Shown one piece after another: positions 8,901 through 15,743 of a stretch of DNA of 22,759 nt. Under the pieces are notes generated by a model. It searched no databases. It saw only the letters and a program-made list of their open reading frames with translations, and was not told the DNA's origin. A program made the position numbers and the translations under genes. Location: positions 1 to 22,759 of the forward strand of contig JAFRRE010000180.1 of NCBI GenBank assembly GCA_017428285.1, written 5' to 3'. The stretch's first letter is position 1, and every line of letters starts with the position of its first letter. The stretch comes from Bacteroidales bacterium (GTDB lineage Bacteria; Bacteroidota; Bacteroidia; Bacteroidales; F082).

Positions 8901-9640
8901 TCATCCGTGAAAAGGGATGCCAGTGCGACCGTGAGATGGCTTACGCCCTGTACCTGGCAGGTTTCGATGTGAAGGATGTCACCATGACCGACCTGAGCAG
9001 CGGCCGTGAGGACCTTACCGATGTGAACATGATCGTGTTCGTGGGAGGCTTCTCCAACTCCGACGTGCTCGGCTCCGCCAAAGGCTGGGCTGGTGCCTTC
9101 CTGTACAACGAGAAGGCCAAGAAGGCGCTTGACGACTTCTATGCCCGTGAGGACACGCTGAGCCTTGGCGTCTGCAACGGCTGCCAGCTGATGATGGAAC
9201 TCGGACTGGTTTATCCTGACCATGAGGAGCATCCCATCATGAAGCACAACGACTCCCATAAGTTTGAATCCGCCTTCCTGAATGTGGAAATTGCCCAGAA
9301 CGAAAGCGTGATGCTGAAATCGCTTTCCGGCAGGCGTCTGGGGGTCTGGGTCGCCCATGGCGAAGGCAAGTTCTACTTCCCCTATTACCGTGACAAATAC
9401 AAGATCGTGATGACCTACGGCCAAGAGAAATATCCAGGCAACCCGAACGGCAGCGACTGGTCAGTGGCAGGCATCTGCTCCAACGACGGCCGTCATCTGG
9501 CCATGATGCCGCATCTGGAACGTGCCTTCCTGCCTTGGCAATGGGCCTTCTATCCCGATAACCACAAAGATGACGAGGTCTCACCCTGGATCGAGGCCTT
9601 CGTGAATGCCCGCAATTGGGTTGAAGCAAACAAAAGGTAA
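5951..9640 (+). CDS. purL: Phosphoribosylformylglycinamidine synthase (large single-chain PurL)
   Basis: 1229 residues from ATG 5951; the frame is open to a TTG at 5933, but MICFFHSGNQRVIAVDA matches the usual N-terminus of Bacteroidota PurL. The enzyme converts FGAR, ATP and glutamine to FGAM in step 4 of purine synthesis in the cytosol. It is the fused large form. Order: N-terminal PurS-like domain (FFVGPRREMITPWSTNA), linker, two AIRS-like synthetase halves (AETHNFPTTVEPFNGAATG, IHDHGAGGHLNCLSELIEDA, VPTGKDSLSM, GHDVSAGGLITTLLEM) and a C-terminal glutamine amidotransferase with nucleophile Cys near residue 1075 (LGVCNGCQLMMELGLV), plus WVAHGEGKF and PHLERAFLPWQW. Length and motifs are complete. 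It is followed after 5 bases by mrp, so the two are probably co-transcribed. Confidence 0.98.
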   Translation: MICFFHSGNQRVIAVDAVSELSSEQLSRLSWLFGKATMAKTKSIKGFFVGPRREMITPWSTNAVEITQNMGIEGIRRIEEFHEVASKDAPFDPMLQAMYHNLDQKVFTVNRKPEPVLHIDDIAAYNQKEGLALSDEEIAYLNGIAEKIGRKLTDSEVYGFAQVNSEHCRHKIFNGTFIIDGQKKGSSLFALIKKTSVANPNRLVSAYKDNVAFILGPKVEQFAPKGQCEADYFQVKDMDTIISLKAETHNFPTTVEPFNGAATGTGGEIRDRLAGGQGSLPLAGTAVYMTSYPRTEDNRSWEQGAAPRQWLYQTPEEILIKASNGASDFGNKFGQPLINGSVLTFEHQEKQTLGYDKVIMLAGGIGFAKKADAKKLKPEPGDIIVVLGGDNYRIGMGGGAVSSVDTGQYSNAIELNAVQRANPEMQKRVSNVIRAMAEMGKNPIRSIHDHGAGGHLNCLSELIEDAGGVVYVDNLPVGDPTLSDKEIIGNESQERMGLLVRKKDLELVRKTAERERAPYYEVGEVTGDKRLRFVRKEGEAPIDLALSDFFGSAPKTVLQDQSKPYRFKKISYTKRDFHKYLEKVLQLEAVACKDWITNKVDRSVTGRVAQQQTVGEVQLPLANLGISALDYQGVRGVATALGHASIPALIDPAAGSRLSVSEALTNLVWAPIEGNLQGVSLSANWMWPAKQEGETARLYQAVKALSDYAIALGVNVPTGKDSLSMTQKYPDGQKVVAPGTVIVSAVGEVSNIRQTVRPVMKGDMDTELLYIDFSSDGFELGGSSFAQAIGAVGQKTPDVKSPAYFKKAFNGVQQLVEEGLVLAGHDVSAGGLITTLLEMNFANTEFGMDLNMKDFDKVDFTSLLFCEKPSVVLQVAGDGAAKKRLRELGVRFKVIGKPCQKRRLTIRHAGMDHLFEIDELRDMWFKSSYLLDRKQSGERKALERFQNYKHQYLHYSLGHGFTGKAKDLGIKMNRRKKSGINAAIIREKGCQCDREMAYALYLAGFDVKDVTMTDLSSGREDLTDVNMIVFVGGFSNSDVLGSAKGWAGAFLYNEKAKKALDDFYAREDTLSLGVCNGCQLMMELGLVYPDHEEHPIMKHNDSHKFESAFLNVEIAQNESVMLKSLSGRRLGVWVAHGEGKFYFPYYRDKYKIVMTYGQEKYPGNPNGSDWSVAGICSNDGRHLAMMPHLERAFLPWQWAFYPDNHKDDEVSPWIEAFVNARNWVEANKR

Positions 9641-9645
9641 ACATT

Positions 9646-10662
9646 ATGCTGAATAAAGAGAATGTAACAGAAGTATTGAAGGATGTCATATACTTCCCCA
9701 AAGGCGACAACATCATCGCCTTGAACATGGTTGACAACCTGATGGTCAACGAAAACGGCATCCGTTTTGATTTGATTGTAGAACACAAAGACGATCCGAA
9801 GAATGAGATCCTGGTCAACGCAGCCAACCGCACGTTGAAGGGCGTCTTCGGAGAGATCGACATCGATATCAAGGTCAAGGAGGAAGAGACCGCACTTTCC
9901 AAGGTGAAGCACATCATCGCTGTGGCTTCGGGCAAGGGCGGTGTGGGCAAATCCACTGTGGCGGCCAACTTGGCGGTGGCCCTGGCCCGTGCCAACCAAC
10001 GCGTGGCTTTGGTGGATGCTGACATCTATGGTCCCTCGGTGCCGAAGATGTTCGGCGTGGAGGATGAGCGTCCCGCTTGTTTCGAACGTGACGGCAAGAC
10101 CGTGATGATGCCTATTGAGAAATACGGCATCAAGCTGCTTTCCATCGGTTTCTTCGTCGATACCGACCGTCCGCTGATCTGGCGTGGCCCCATGGCTACC
10201 AGCGCCTTGAACCAGTTGATGAACGACACCCTTTGGGGTGAGATCGACTGGATGGTGGTCGATATGCCTCCTGGCACAGGCGACATCCAGCTAACCTTGG
10301 CCCAGCAGTACCATGTCACGGGATCGGTCATCGTCACCACGCCCCAACAGGTGGCCTTTGCCGACGTGCTCCGTGCGGCCATGATGTTCAAGGAAGAGGC
10401 ACTGCAGATCCCGCTGTACGGCCTGGTCGAGAACATGGCCTATTTCACGCCTTCCGACATGCCTGAGAAGAAATACTACATCTTCGGCAAGGAGACCGGA
10501 AAGCAGTTCGCCGAGCAACTGGGCATCCCGTTGCTGGGGCAGATTCCTATCGTGGAGAAGATTGCCGAAAGCGGTGACCAAGGCACGCCCTTGGCACTGG
10601 ATGCCGATTCGCCGGTCACCAAAGCTTTTGACGCCATAGCCCAATCTATTCTAAATTCCTAA
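9646..10662 (+). CDS. mrp: Mrp/NBP35-family P-loop ATPase, Fe-S cluster carrier-like
   Basis: 338 residues. Residues 1-75 form a MIP18/DUF59-like domain, though divergent. From about 88 the ParA/MinD-type ATPase begins with a deviant Walker A (GKGGVGKST, 96-104), then VDADIYGPSVPKMFG, the Mrp signature MPPGTGDIQLTL and ENMAYF. Family members (ApbC, NBP35) load 4Fe-4S clusters onto apo-proteins through a C-terminal CxxC. Here that segment reads ENMAYFTPSDMPEKKYYIFG, with no cysteine pair, as I recall for Bacteroidota homologues. The gene sits 5 bases after purL and 11 bases before the Nfu gene, which fits a shared role in Fe-S biogenesis; the adjacent Nfu may supply the cluster-binding cysteines. 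Confidence 0.95.
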   Translation: MLNKENVTEVLKDVIYFPKGDNIIALNMVDNLMVNENGIRFDLIVEHKDDPKNEILVNAANRTLKGVFGEIDIDIKVKEEETALSKVKHIIAVASGKGGVGKSTVAANLAVALARANQRVALVDADIYGPSVPKMFGVEDERPACFERDGKTVMMPIEKYGIKLLSIGFFVDTDRPLIWRGPMATSALNQLMNDTLWGEIDWMVVDMPPGTGDIQLTLAQQYHVTGSVIVTTPQQVAFADVLRAAMMFKEEALQIPLYGLVENMAYFTPSDMPEKKYYIFGKETGKQFAEQLGIPLLGQIPIVEKIAESGDQGTPLALDADSPVTKAFDAIAQSILNS

Positions 10663-10673
10663 TTGTCAGCGTT

Positions 10674-10916
10674 ATGGAAAAGGAGTTGATCGAAAAAAGA
10701 GTAAAGAACATCTTGGAGCAGGTGAGGCCCTATCTGCAGCAAGATGGCGGCGATGTGAACTTTGTGGAGCTGACCGACGACCTTGTTGTATTGGTGGAGC
10801 TCACCGGTGCGTGCGGCAGCTGTCCCTACAGCACCATGACCCTGAAAAACGGCATTGAGAGCGTGATGAAGAAATCCATCCCCGAGATCAAGTCGGTGGA
10901 GCAAGTTAAAGACTAA
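10674..10916 (+). CDS. NifU C-terminal domain (Nfu-type) Fe-S scaffold
   Basis: An 80-residue stand-alone NifU-like domain. It has the typical VRPYLQQDGGDVNFVEL start and the cluster-binding GACGSCPYST with C47 and C50. Nfu proteins dimerise, hold a 4Fe-4S cluster between two CxxC pairs and pass it to client enzymes in the cytosol. It follows mrp by 11 bases and is likely in the same transcript, a common Bacteroidota pairing. The start is ATG 10674, the only suitable one. Confidence 0.95.
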   Translation: MEKELIEKRVKNILEQVRPYLQQDGGDVNFVELTDDLVVLVELTGACGSCPYSTMTLKNGIESVMKKSIPEIKSVEQVKD

Positions 10917-10923
10917 TAATGAC

Positions 10924-12477
10924 ATGCGTCACACCAGTCTCCTCATAGCGCTTGTCCTTGCGGCTCTCCTCGGCTTTTCGCAGCAGGTGGAGACGGCCCG
11001 TTTTGAGCGTGGGCGCTTGGGTGACGGCAGTGCGTTCCATTTCGAATCCTTCCAAAAAGACGGCGGATTGGTGGTCTATGCGACCGATAAGACCGACGAG
11101 GACAACAACCGGCTCTGGGATTTCATTCGTCTTGACACCAGCCTGTATGAGTTGCGGAGCGACTTGATCCCTTTGCCCGGCAAGATGTCGTTGCTCGGTT
11201 CGGGAAGCTCGCGCCAATGGGCGGCATTTGTCTTCGTGGGTGACACCAAGCACCGTTACGATTCCGTGCCGTTGGCCGTGGTGACCTATCACCGCACCGA
11301 CCAGTCGTACGCCACTTTCTTCGACGTTTTGCCCGATCGGTCCACACCGCTGTCGTTGGCTGTACTCAACAGCACCTTGATGTTGGCGGTGAACAGCAAG
11401 GACGGGAAAGGCTTTCTGACGCAGTACAACTTGGACAGCCATGTCCAACGCACCATCACCCCGATGATGGACGACGACATGGTTTTGTTTCAGTTTTCCG
11501 CGATTCCCGAGCGACAACGTTTCGTGCTGGCAGCTCGAGGTTTCGTGGAGAAACGTTACAGATACACGACGTTTTTTGTCTATACTGAAAACGGCACCTT
11601 GCTCCAGACCCATCGTTTCGACAATGGAGAGAACGCTGCGTTAGGCCGGATGTGTTTCGGGTTCGACGATGCGGGGCAGTTGGTGGTGTATGCCACGTTG
11701 GAGCGGGAACGCAACAAGAAAGTCGATGTGGAGGGCGTGACCCGAGATTTCGATCGGATGGCGGTAGGGGTGACCTGGGTGAAGTTCGCCACAACGGGGA
11801 CGCTCAGCAAGACCTTTCTTTTCAAGAACCTTCCTAACATCGACAAGGCGTTGACGGCTTCGGACCGTTTGAAGGTGAAAGAGGAGCTGTTGAAGATGCA
11901 ACGTGGCAAGAAGAAGGAAAAGGGCGAGATTACCTTTCAGTTCCTTTCGCCGCGCTTGGTGGATTTTGGTGGAAACCATGTCTTTGTGGCCGAGGCTTTC
12001 CAGCCCCTTTTCCACACGGAGACTCGGATGGACTACTATGGCTATTACCGGGCATATCCGATGTATTATACCGTTTTTGACGGCTATGACTTCTTCAGCG
12101 AGATCTTGATGGCCTTTGACGATGAAGGAGAGTTGCTTTGGCATCAGGCGGTTCGGTTTGAGAACGACTTGAGCGATGAGTTGTTTGCCCATGCATTTGA
12201 GGCGGTGGCCCATGACGAGTTGGTGGTGGTGTCGCCCAGACGTAACGTATTGCGTTACGAGGTCTTTGATGTGGACGGTGCTTCGTTGCTTGACCAGCAC
12301 AGCCTCACGATGGACTATCTCCATGCCGATGACAGTTTCGAGGACGAGTACAACATGGGGGTTATCCACTGGTTTGGCGATCGTTTTTTGGTTCACGGTT
12401 GTCAGATTGTGCGGAATCCTTCGCTGCGTGTGACGCGTCGAGGGGTGTATTATGTGCAGAAGGTGGAGTATGAGTGA
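10924..12477 (+). CDS. Exported protein of unknown function, probably beta-rich
   Basis: 517 residues starting 8 bases after the Nfu stop. The N-terminus has a signal peptide (TSLLIALVLAALLGFSQQ), so the protein should pass the inner membrane; no lipobox, no T9SS tail. Repeated stretches of the type strand, polar turn, strand (LLQTHRFDNGENAALGRMCFGFDDAGQLVVYATL, GDRFLVHGC) suggest a beta-propeller-like fold, but I recognise no family. A lysine-rich segment near 315-335 (KMQRGKKKEKGE) looks like a loop. Although joined to mrp and nfu by position, nothing in the sequence connects it with Fe-S metabolism. Ends at a tandem 14-bp repeat. Confidence 0.75.
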   Translation: MRHTSLLIALVLAALLGFSQQVETARFERGRLGDGSAFHFESFQKDGGLVVYATDKTDEDNNRLWDFIRLDTSLYELRSDLIPLPGKMSLLGSGSSRQWAAFVFVGDTKHRYDSVPLAVVTYHRTDQSYATFFDVLPDRSTPLSLAVLNSTLMLAVNSKDGKGFLTQYNLDSHVQRTITPMMDDDMVLFQFSAIPERQRFVLAARGFVEKRYRYTTFFVYTENGTLLQTHRFDNGENAALGRMCFGFDDAGQLVVYATLERERNKKVDVEGVTRDFDRMAVGVTWVKFATTGTLSKTFLFKNLPNIDKALTASDRLKVKEELLKMQRGKKKEKGEITFQFLSPRLVDFGGNHVFVAEAFQPLFHTETRMDYYGYYRAYPMYYTVFDGYDFFSEILMAFDDEGELLWHQAVRFENDLSDELFAHAFEAVAHDELVVVSPRRNVLRYEVFDVDGASLLDQHSLTMDYLHADDSFEDEYNMGVIHWFGDRFLVHGCQIVRNPSLRVTRRGVYYVQKVEYE

Positions 12478-12503
12478 ATGCGGAATTAGGAATGCGGAAT
12501 TAA
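12476..12503. repeat. Tandem 14-bp repeat GAATGCGGAATTAR
   Basis: Two copies, 12476-12489 and 12490-12503, differ only in the last base; a partial third (GAATAAG) follows. The first copy begins within the TGA of the exported-protein gene. Similar runs of GGAATTA-type units occur between genes in some Bacteroidales genomes, in my recollection. No clear function; it may form by slippage. Confidence 0.6.
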
Positions 12504-12528
12504 GAATAAGAAGAGAAAAGAATTAGAG

Positions 12529-13089
12529 ATGAAGAATATAACTTATACGAAGACGGGGGACAAGGGTACGACCTCGTTGATTGGGGGCAAGCGGGTCCCG
12601 AAGTATGACGATCGGGTAGAGGCTTACGGCACGGTGGATGAGTTGAGTGCTTACATTGGTGTATTGAATGACTTGGAAGGAGTCAGTGAGGAGATTCGTG
12701 CGGTTTTGGGTGTGATACAGCAGAAGTTATTCACATTGGAGTCGCATTTTGCTTTGGACAAGTCGTCGGAGGTCAGTAAGATGATTCCGTTGTTGGAGGA
12801 TACCGATGTGGCGTTTTTGGAGGGTCATATTGACGAGATGAATGCGGTGTTGCCAGAGTTGCGAGCTTTTGTGATTCCCGGGGGCAACCTGAGGGCATCG
12901 GTGAGTCATGTTTGTCGCACGGTGTGTCGCCGGGCGGAGCGTCAGGGATGGCGTTTGGCGTCGCAGGAGGAGGTGGACGAGGTTGATTTGCGTTATCTGA
13001 ATCGGTTGTCGGATTACTTCTTTGTGTTGGCCAGGTATTTTGATTATCTTTCGAGTGGTGATGAAACCTATTGGGAGACAAAGAGTTAA
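12529..13089 (+). CDS. pduO: PduO-type ATP:cob(I)alamin adenosyltransferase
   Basis: 186 residues, typical length. The P-loop-like N-terminus YTKTGDKGTTSLIGGKRV binds ATP; VEAYGTVDELSAYIGVL and the C-terminal helix with CRTVCRRAERQ carry conserved Arg and Asp/Glu residues of the five-helix trimer family. The enzyme transfers the adenosyl group from ATP to reduced cobalamin to give coenzyme B12 in the cytosol, for methylmalonyl-CoA mutase or similar enzymes. No other B12 gene is visible in the window, which suggests salvage. Confidence 0.95.
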   Translation: MKNITYTKTGDKGTTSLIGGKRVPKYDDRVEAYGTVDELSAYIGVLNDLEGVSEEIRAVLGVIQQKLFTLESHFALDKSSEVSKMIPLLEDTDVAFLEGHIDEMNAVLPELRAFVIPGGNLRASVSHVCRTVCRRAERQGWRLASQEEVDEVDLRYLNRLSDYFFVLARYFDYLSSGDETYWETKS

Positions 13090-13117
13090 ATATTGAAAAA
13101 ATATTTTTCAAAAACCC

Positions 13118-13147
13118 TTGACAATTTAATTAGATGGTGTAATTTTG
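13118..13147 (+). promoter_or_regulatory. Bacteroidota-type promoter for the DUF2795 gene
   Basis: TTG at 13118-13120 and TAATTTTG at 13140-13147 are separated by 19 bases, a near-consensus promoter. The leader to ATG 13174 is about 20 bases. The gene therefore has its own transcript, ending at the terminator at 13429. Confidence 0.75.
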
Positions 13148-13173
13148 CACCCTCAAATTAAAGACCGAAAAGT

Positions 13174-13395
13174 ATGTATTGGACATTGGAATTGGCCTCC
13201 AAGTTGGAAGACGCTCCCTGGCCGGCAACACGAGATGAGCTCCTTGATTGGGCATTGCGAACTGGAGCACCGCAAGAAGTGATTGAGAATCTTCAGGAGA
13301 TTGAAGACGAGGGTGACGTTTACGAACGCATAGAGGACTTATGGCCCGACTATCCTACGAAGGATGATTTCTTCTTCCACGAAGATGAGTACTAA
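13174..13395 (+). CDS. DUF2795 family small acidic protein
   Basis: 73 residues, strongly acidic. The sequence LEDAPWPATRDELLDWALRTGAP, VIENLQEIED and the ending WPDYPTKDDFFFHEDEY is characteristic of DUF2795 (PF11387), a small cytosolic family conserved in Bacteroidota. Function is unknown. It is monocistronic, with a strong promoter and terminator, which fits a well-expressed housekeeping protein. Confidence 0.9.
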   Translation: MYWTLELASKLEDAPWPATRDELLDWALRTGAPQEVIENLQEIEDEGDVYERIEDLWPDYPTKDDFFFHEDEY

Positions 13396-13428
13396 TTATC
13401 AACTAGCTGAAAATCAGTTAAATAAAGA

Positions 13429-13457
13429 AGACTCTTAGGTTAACTAAGGGTCTTTTT
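13429..13457 (+). terminator. Rho-independent terminator after the DUF2795 gene
   Basis: AGACTCTTAG (13429-13438) pairs with CTAAGGGTCT (13444-13453), ten pairs with one T-G wobble and a 5-base loop, followed by a run of T. A strong terminator 33 bases after the stop codon. Confidence 0.88.
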
Positions 13458-13716
13458 TTATGCCATTTTTGGCTGATTTTTGGCCTTTTTTCGCGAAAAG
13501 TTTACCTATAGTTGTACATAATTATTCCTTTTTTCTAAGAAGATGAATAGTAGGAATTTTAGAGTGTAAATTATTGGTAATGAATTAATTTGGTTTAAAA
13601 ACATGGGTTAACTTATTTTTCGAAGGCTTTCAGCAAATAATTGGCATTTTTTTCGGATATACTAATAATTTGTGATAATGATTAAAACCATCTGAATGCT
13701 CTTTTGTGTCATTGGG
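13458..13716. other. A+T-rich non-coding stretch
   Basis: Together with the terminator this makes about 320 bases without a gene, between a + strand and a - strand gene whose ends face each other. I see no ORF of credible composition, no TANNTTTG promoter in a useful place and no long repeat. At its right edge ATTGGGTT (13711-13718) and AACCCAAT (13727-13734) form an 8-bp inverted repeat that overlaps the stop codon of the HEPN gene; it lacks a following T-run on either strand. Confidence 0.6.
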
Positions 13717-14112
13717 TTATTGAATCAACCCAATCACTTTCTCGATGAAAGTCTCGGTCAAGGCAATCCGGTGCTCGGTGTCCTCCTTGGTGGCGTAATA
13801 CGTGCAATTGTAATCGCTTTTTTCACGCAGTGTCTGAAGTTGCGAATAAAAAGCCCCTTCTTCCTTGGTTAAAATACCTGTCTTGACATAATACTGATGA
13901 AGCATTACCACGGCACCCTGATGGGTCCCAACGGGATGTTCGTCGTTGATCAACAACGCACTCACCGCGTGGAACGCCGCATAGTACAATCTATTGGCTA
14001 TGTTATCCCAAAGGCCAGCCTGGCGAAGAACCTCAATCTCTGCAAAAGTTCTTCGAGCTTTCTCAACCTCCAAACTGACGATGATCTTCCTTTCTTCTTT
14101 GTTTATGCTCAT
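13717..14112 (-). CDS. HEPN-domain protein (UPF0332-like)
   Basis: 131 residues, all helical. LEVEKARRTFAEIEVLRQAGLWDNIANRLYYAAFHAVSALL is the typical N-terminal part of HEPN proteins of the UPF0332 group, which partner with minimal nucleotidyltransferases. It overlaps its upstream partner by 4 bases (ATGA). In HepT-type toxins an RX4-6H motif forms the RNase site; here the corresponding region reads LREKSDYNCTY, with R96 but no following His. It is therefore probably not a typical HEPN ribonuclease; the pair may be a toxin-antitoxin module with another chemistry or a regulatory pair. Common near mobile or accessory regions. Confidence 0.88.
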   Translation of the reverse strand: MSINKEERKIIVSLEVEKARRTFAEIEVLRQAGLWDNIANRLYYAAFHAVSALLINDEHPVGTHQGAVVMLHQYYVKTGILTKEEGAFYSQLQTLREKSDYNCTYYATKEDTEHRIALTETFIEKVIGLIQ

Positions 14113-14423
14113 ACCAATAGGATTTTGTCTTGTTCAACGTTTTTATAATAGGGTAAAAAGCGCAAGGCGTCCCATTCCTCCTGTGAATAGGTCTGTATGC
14201 TGAAATACTCGCCCAAGTCAAATCCTAGCTCCATGATGGGGTAGGCGATATTTTGAAAATCCTCCGCTTTCTGCGGACGGTTGAGCAGAATAAGTAGATC
14301 CCAATCCGAATCCTCATGGTAATCCCCACGGGCACGCGAACCATAGAGCAACAGGTGCGCGTCCTTGGGCAGAATCTGTTTGCCCAGCTGCTGGATTTGG
14401 AAAAGAATGTCGGTGTAACTCAT
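14109..14423 (-). CDS. Minimal nucleotidyltransferase (MNT) partner of the HEPN gene
   Basis: 104 residues with the pol-beta-like nucleotidyltransferase signature GSRARGDYHEDSDWDLLILL (G28-S29, D40 and D42 as metal ligands). In studied HEPN-MNT modules (HepT/MntA) this protein transfers AMP groups to a tyrosine near the HEPN active site and so silences the toxin. The catalytic residues look intact. First gene of the pair; a CAAAGGTA at 14446-14453 reads as TACCTTTG on this strand and could be its -7 box. Confidence 0.9.
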   Translation of the reverse strand: MSYTDILFQIQQLGKQILPKDAHLLLYGSRARGDYHEDSDWDLLILLNRPQKAEDFQNIAYPIMELGFDLGEYFSIQTYSQEEWDALRFLPYYKNVEQDKILLV

Positions 14424-14445
14424 GGCGTTATCAGGTTTACAATCG

Positions 14446-14453
14446 CAAAGGTA
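14446..14453 (-). promoter_or_regulatory. Candidate -7 box for the MNT/HEPN pair
   Basis: On the minus strand this is TACCTTTG, a match to TANNTTTG located 23 bases upstream of the MNT start codon. No clear TTTG is found 19-21 bases further upstream, so the call is weak. Confidence 0.35.
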
Positions 14454-14499
14454 ATAAAAAACCTTGAAACACAGGAGAAGATTTTCTAGATACGAAACA

Positions 14500-15036
14500 T
14501 TAAACGGGCGGAAACTTCAAAATAATACAAGTTTCCGCCCGTTTTGTTTTAAGTCGAACCCAGTGCGGTGGATGGCTCTTGCCCTTTTTCCAAAGGCTGT
14601 TGATGGCCTTGGCCATGTTGGCAGGGTGGATGCTCCTTGTCCCCGACAGGTAGGTCTCTTTCCATTCCTTGGTTACCCCGGCGTGGGTGACCAGGTAATT
14701 GTCGCCTATGGCGTATGCCACACCGTGGAACAGCCATTCCGAGGCGGTGAACAGCTGCTGTATCCAGAAAGCGTTTACTTCGTCATATCGGCTGTTGCGT
14801 TCGGAGATGCTGGGAAAGAAGTCCATGTCATGGTTGCCGTATAGGAGCACCGTGTTTTTCCTATGCTTCCTTTTGTATTCGACAACCTCCATGAAGTTCC
14901 GCTCCAGATCTTCGATGTTGAGATCCAGATAGGGGTCGAAGTAGTCCCCGACGAAGACGTTGATACTGCCCTCGTCAACGAGACGTTTCCAAGAGTCTTG
15001 TCCGTGGATGTCACCGATGTTGTTGAAGGTGGGCAT
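14500..15036 (-). CDS. Calcineurin-like metallophosphoesterase, C-terminally short
   Basis: 178 residues from ATG 15036. The frame is open further upstream to 15114, but MPTFNNIGDIHG is the typical start of the fold and the upstream gene ends at 15077. Metal-binding motifs are present: GDIHG (D9, H11), GDYFD (D31, D34), GNHD (N68-D70) and THAG (H118). Family members hydrolyse phosphate esters of nucleotides or proteins in the cytosol. The last conserved motif (GHT) expected about 50 residues after THAG is missing; the chain instead ends KRAETCIILKFPPV, which is encoded by the terminator hairpin. The gene may be truncated by a deletion that brought the terminator into frame, so activity is doubtful. 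Confidence 0.85.
   Translation of the reverse strand: MPTFNNIGDIHGQDSWKRLVDEGSINVFVGDYFDPYLDLNIEDLERNFMEVVEYKRKHRKNTVLLYGNHDMDFFPSISERNSRYDEVNAFWIQQLFTASEWLFHGVAYAIGDNYLVTHAGVTKEWKETYLSGTRSIHPANMAKAINSLWKKGKSHPPHWVRLKTKRAETCIILKFPPV
14502..14544 (-). terminator. 16-bp perfect hairpin at the end of the phosphoesterase gene
   Basis: AAACGGGCGGAAACTT (14502-14517) and its exact complement (14529-14544) enclose an 11-base loop. It is the strongest hairpin in the window. It must terminate or protect transcripts of the minus-strand phosphoesterase, and a T-rich segment also follows on the + strand. The hairpin lies inside the reading frame: the phosphoesterase stop codon (14500-14502) is right at its end. 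Confidence 0.7.
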
Positions 15037-15076
15037 GGGTTGATTTGCTATTGTTGATGGCAAATATAGCGGTTTA

Positions 15077-15679
15077 TTATAACGATAAGAAGCTGATTCC
15101 TCCCTTTTCACCAACTACATACATCGCGGATTTCAATACATCGTCTTTGTCGGTCAGATTATCGACATAAAGAGGTTTGCCCATAATGAAGTGCTTGCAT
15201 AAAAACGTGTCGCCGACCTGCCATTTCGAGTTTTCCGTTTCGGCGACTTCAAACTTTTGATTTCCAAGGTATTTCAATGTACTTTTCCTGTTGGGCTTCC
15301 ATGTGATTCGCAAGGTATCGCCAATACTCAAATCCTCTGCGTTGATTTCATCGCCTTTGAAATCCCCCGATCCGCTGCCTTCCAATAGGCGCAAGTGTTC
15401 AAGGTAGGCGTTCCAGTTTCCATAACCCAAAAATCTCGACAGGACATCCAAGGTGTAAAGCCGGATGAAGGATTCCTCGTTCGTTTTGTCATATCCGAAC
15501 AGCCGTTTCAGGGTTTTGGCGTTGATGGCTGACTGCGGCAGCTTGGCCTTGATGTCCTGCTGTAACTGGTTGAAGTCGCTGGGTGACAAGGTCTTATCCT
15601 TCATTCCGGCGGCTTCTTTTATATCCTCACGCAGATTGTCAAGCTCTTTTGTGTTTCTTGAAACGGAAGTGGTAGCCAT
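15077..15679 (-). CDS. Conserved Bacteroidales hypothetical protein, possible regulator
   Basis: 200 residues. The N-terminal 100 residues include LSPSDFNQLQQDIK, INAKTLKRLFGYDK and YTLDVLSRFLGYGNWNAYLEHL, a helical pattern I recall from many Bacteroidota proteins and which resembles a winged or HTH-like module. The C-terminal part (LSIGDTLRITWKPNRKSTLKYLGNQKFEVAE, QVGDTFLCKHFIMGKPLYVDNL) is a small beta-barrel-like domain, also widespread in gut Bacteroidales. Function unknown. It is divergent from the kinase gene with only 80 bases between, sharing overlapping promoters, so it could control it. The phosphoesterase gene follows 40 bases downstream. Confidence 0.7.
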   Translation of the reverse strand: MATTSVSRNTKELDNLREDIKEAAGMKDKTLSPSDFNQLQQDIKAKLPQSAINAKTLKRLFGYDKTNEESFIRLYTLDVLSRFLGYGNWNAYLEHLRLLEGSGSGDFKGDEINAEDLSIGDTLRITWKPNRKSTLKYLGNQKFEVAETENSKWQVGDTFLCKHFIMGKPLYVDNLTDKDDVLKSAMYVVGEKGGISFLSL

Positions 15680-15696
15680 ACAACAAAATTAGTTTA

Positions 15697-15727
15697 CAAA
15701 AATACAAAATTGTTCGGTTACAGCAAA
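15697..15727 (-). promoter_or_regulatory. Bacteroidota-type promoter for the 200-residue hypothetical gene
   Basis: On the minus strand TTTG (15727-15724), 19 bases, then TATTTTTG (15704-15697) match the consensus. The leader to the ATG at 15679 would be about 11 bases. It overlaps the promoter of the divergent kinase gene. Confidence 0.72.
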
Positions 15728-15743
15728 AAATAAACTATTTTTG
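15710..15743 (+). promoter_or_regulatory. Probable promoter for the Ser/Thr kinase gene
   Basis: TATTTTTG at 15736-15743 matches the -7 box and lies 16 bases before the start codon. The nearest TTG (15710-15712) is 23 bases upstream, a little too far. The two divergent promoters overlap, so they may exclude each other. Confidence 0.55.

Noticed and set aside
13711..13734. Terminator for the HEPN gene
   Set aside because: The 8-bp inverted repeat overlaps the stop codon and is not followed by a T-run on the minus strand, so an intrinsic terminator is not supported.
15037..15114. Longer N-terminus for the phosphoesterase
   Set aside because: It would overlap the upstream gene by 38 bases and put an unrelated 26-residue stretch before a fold that normally begins with GDIHG near its first residues.
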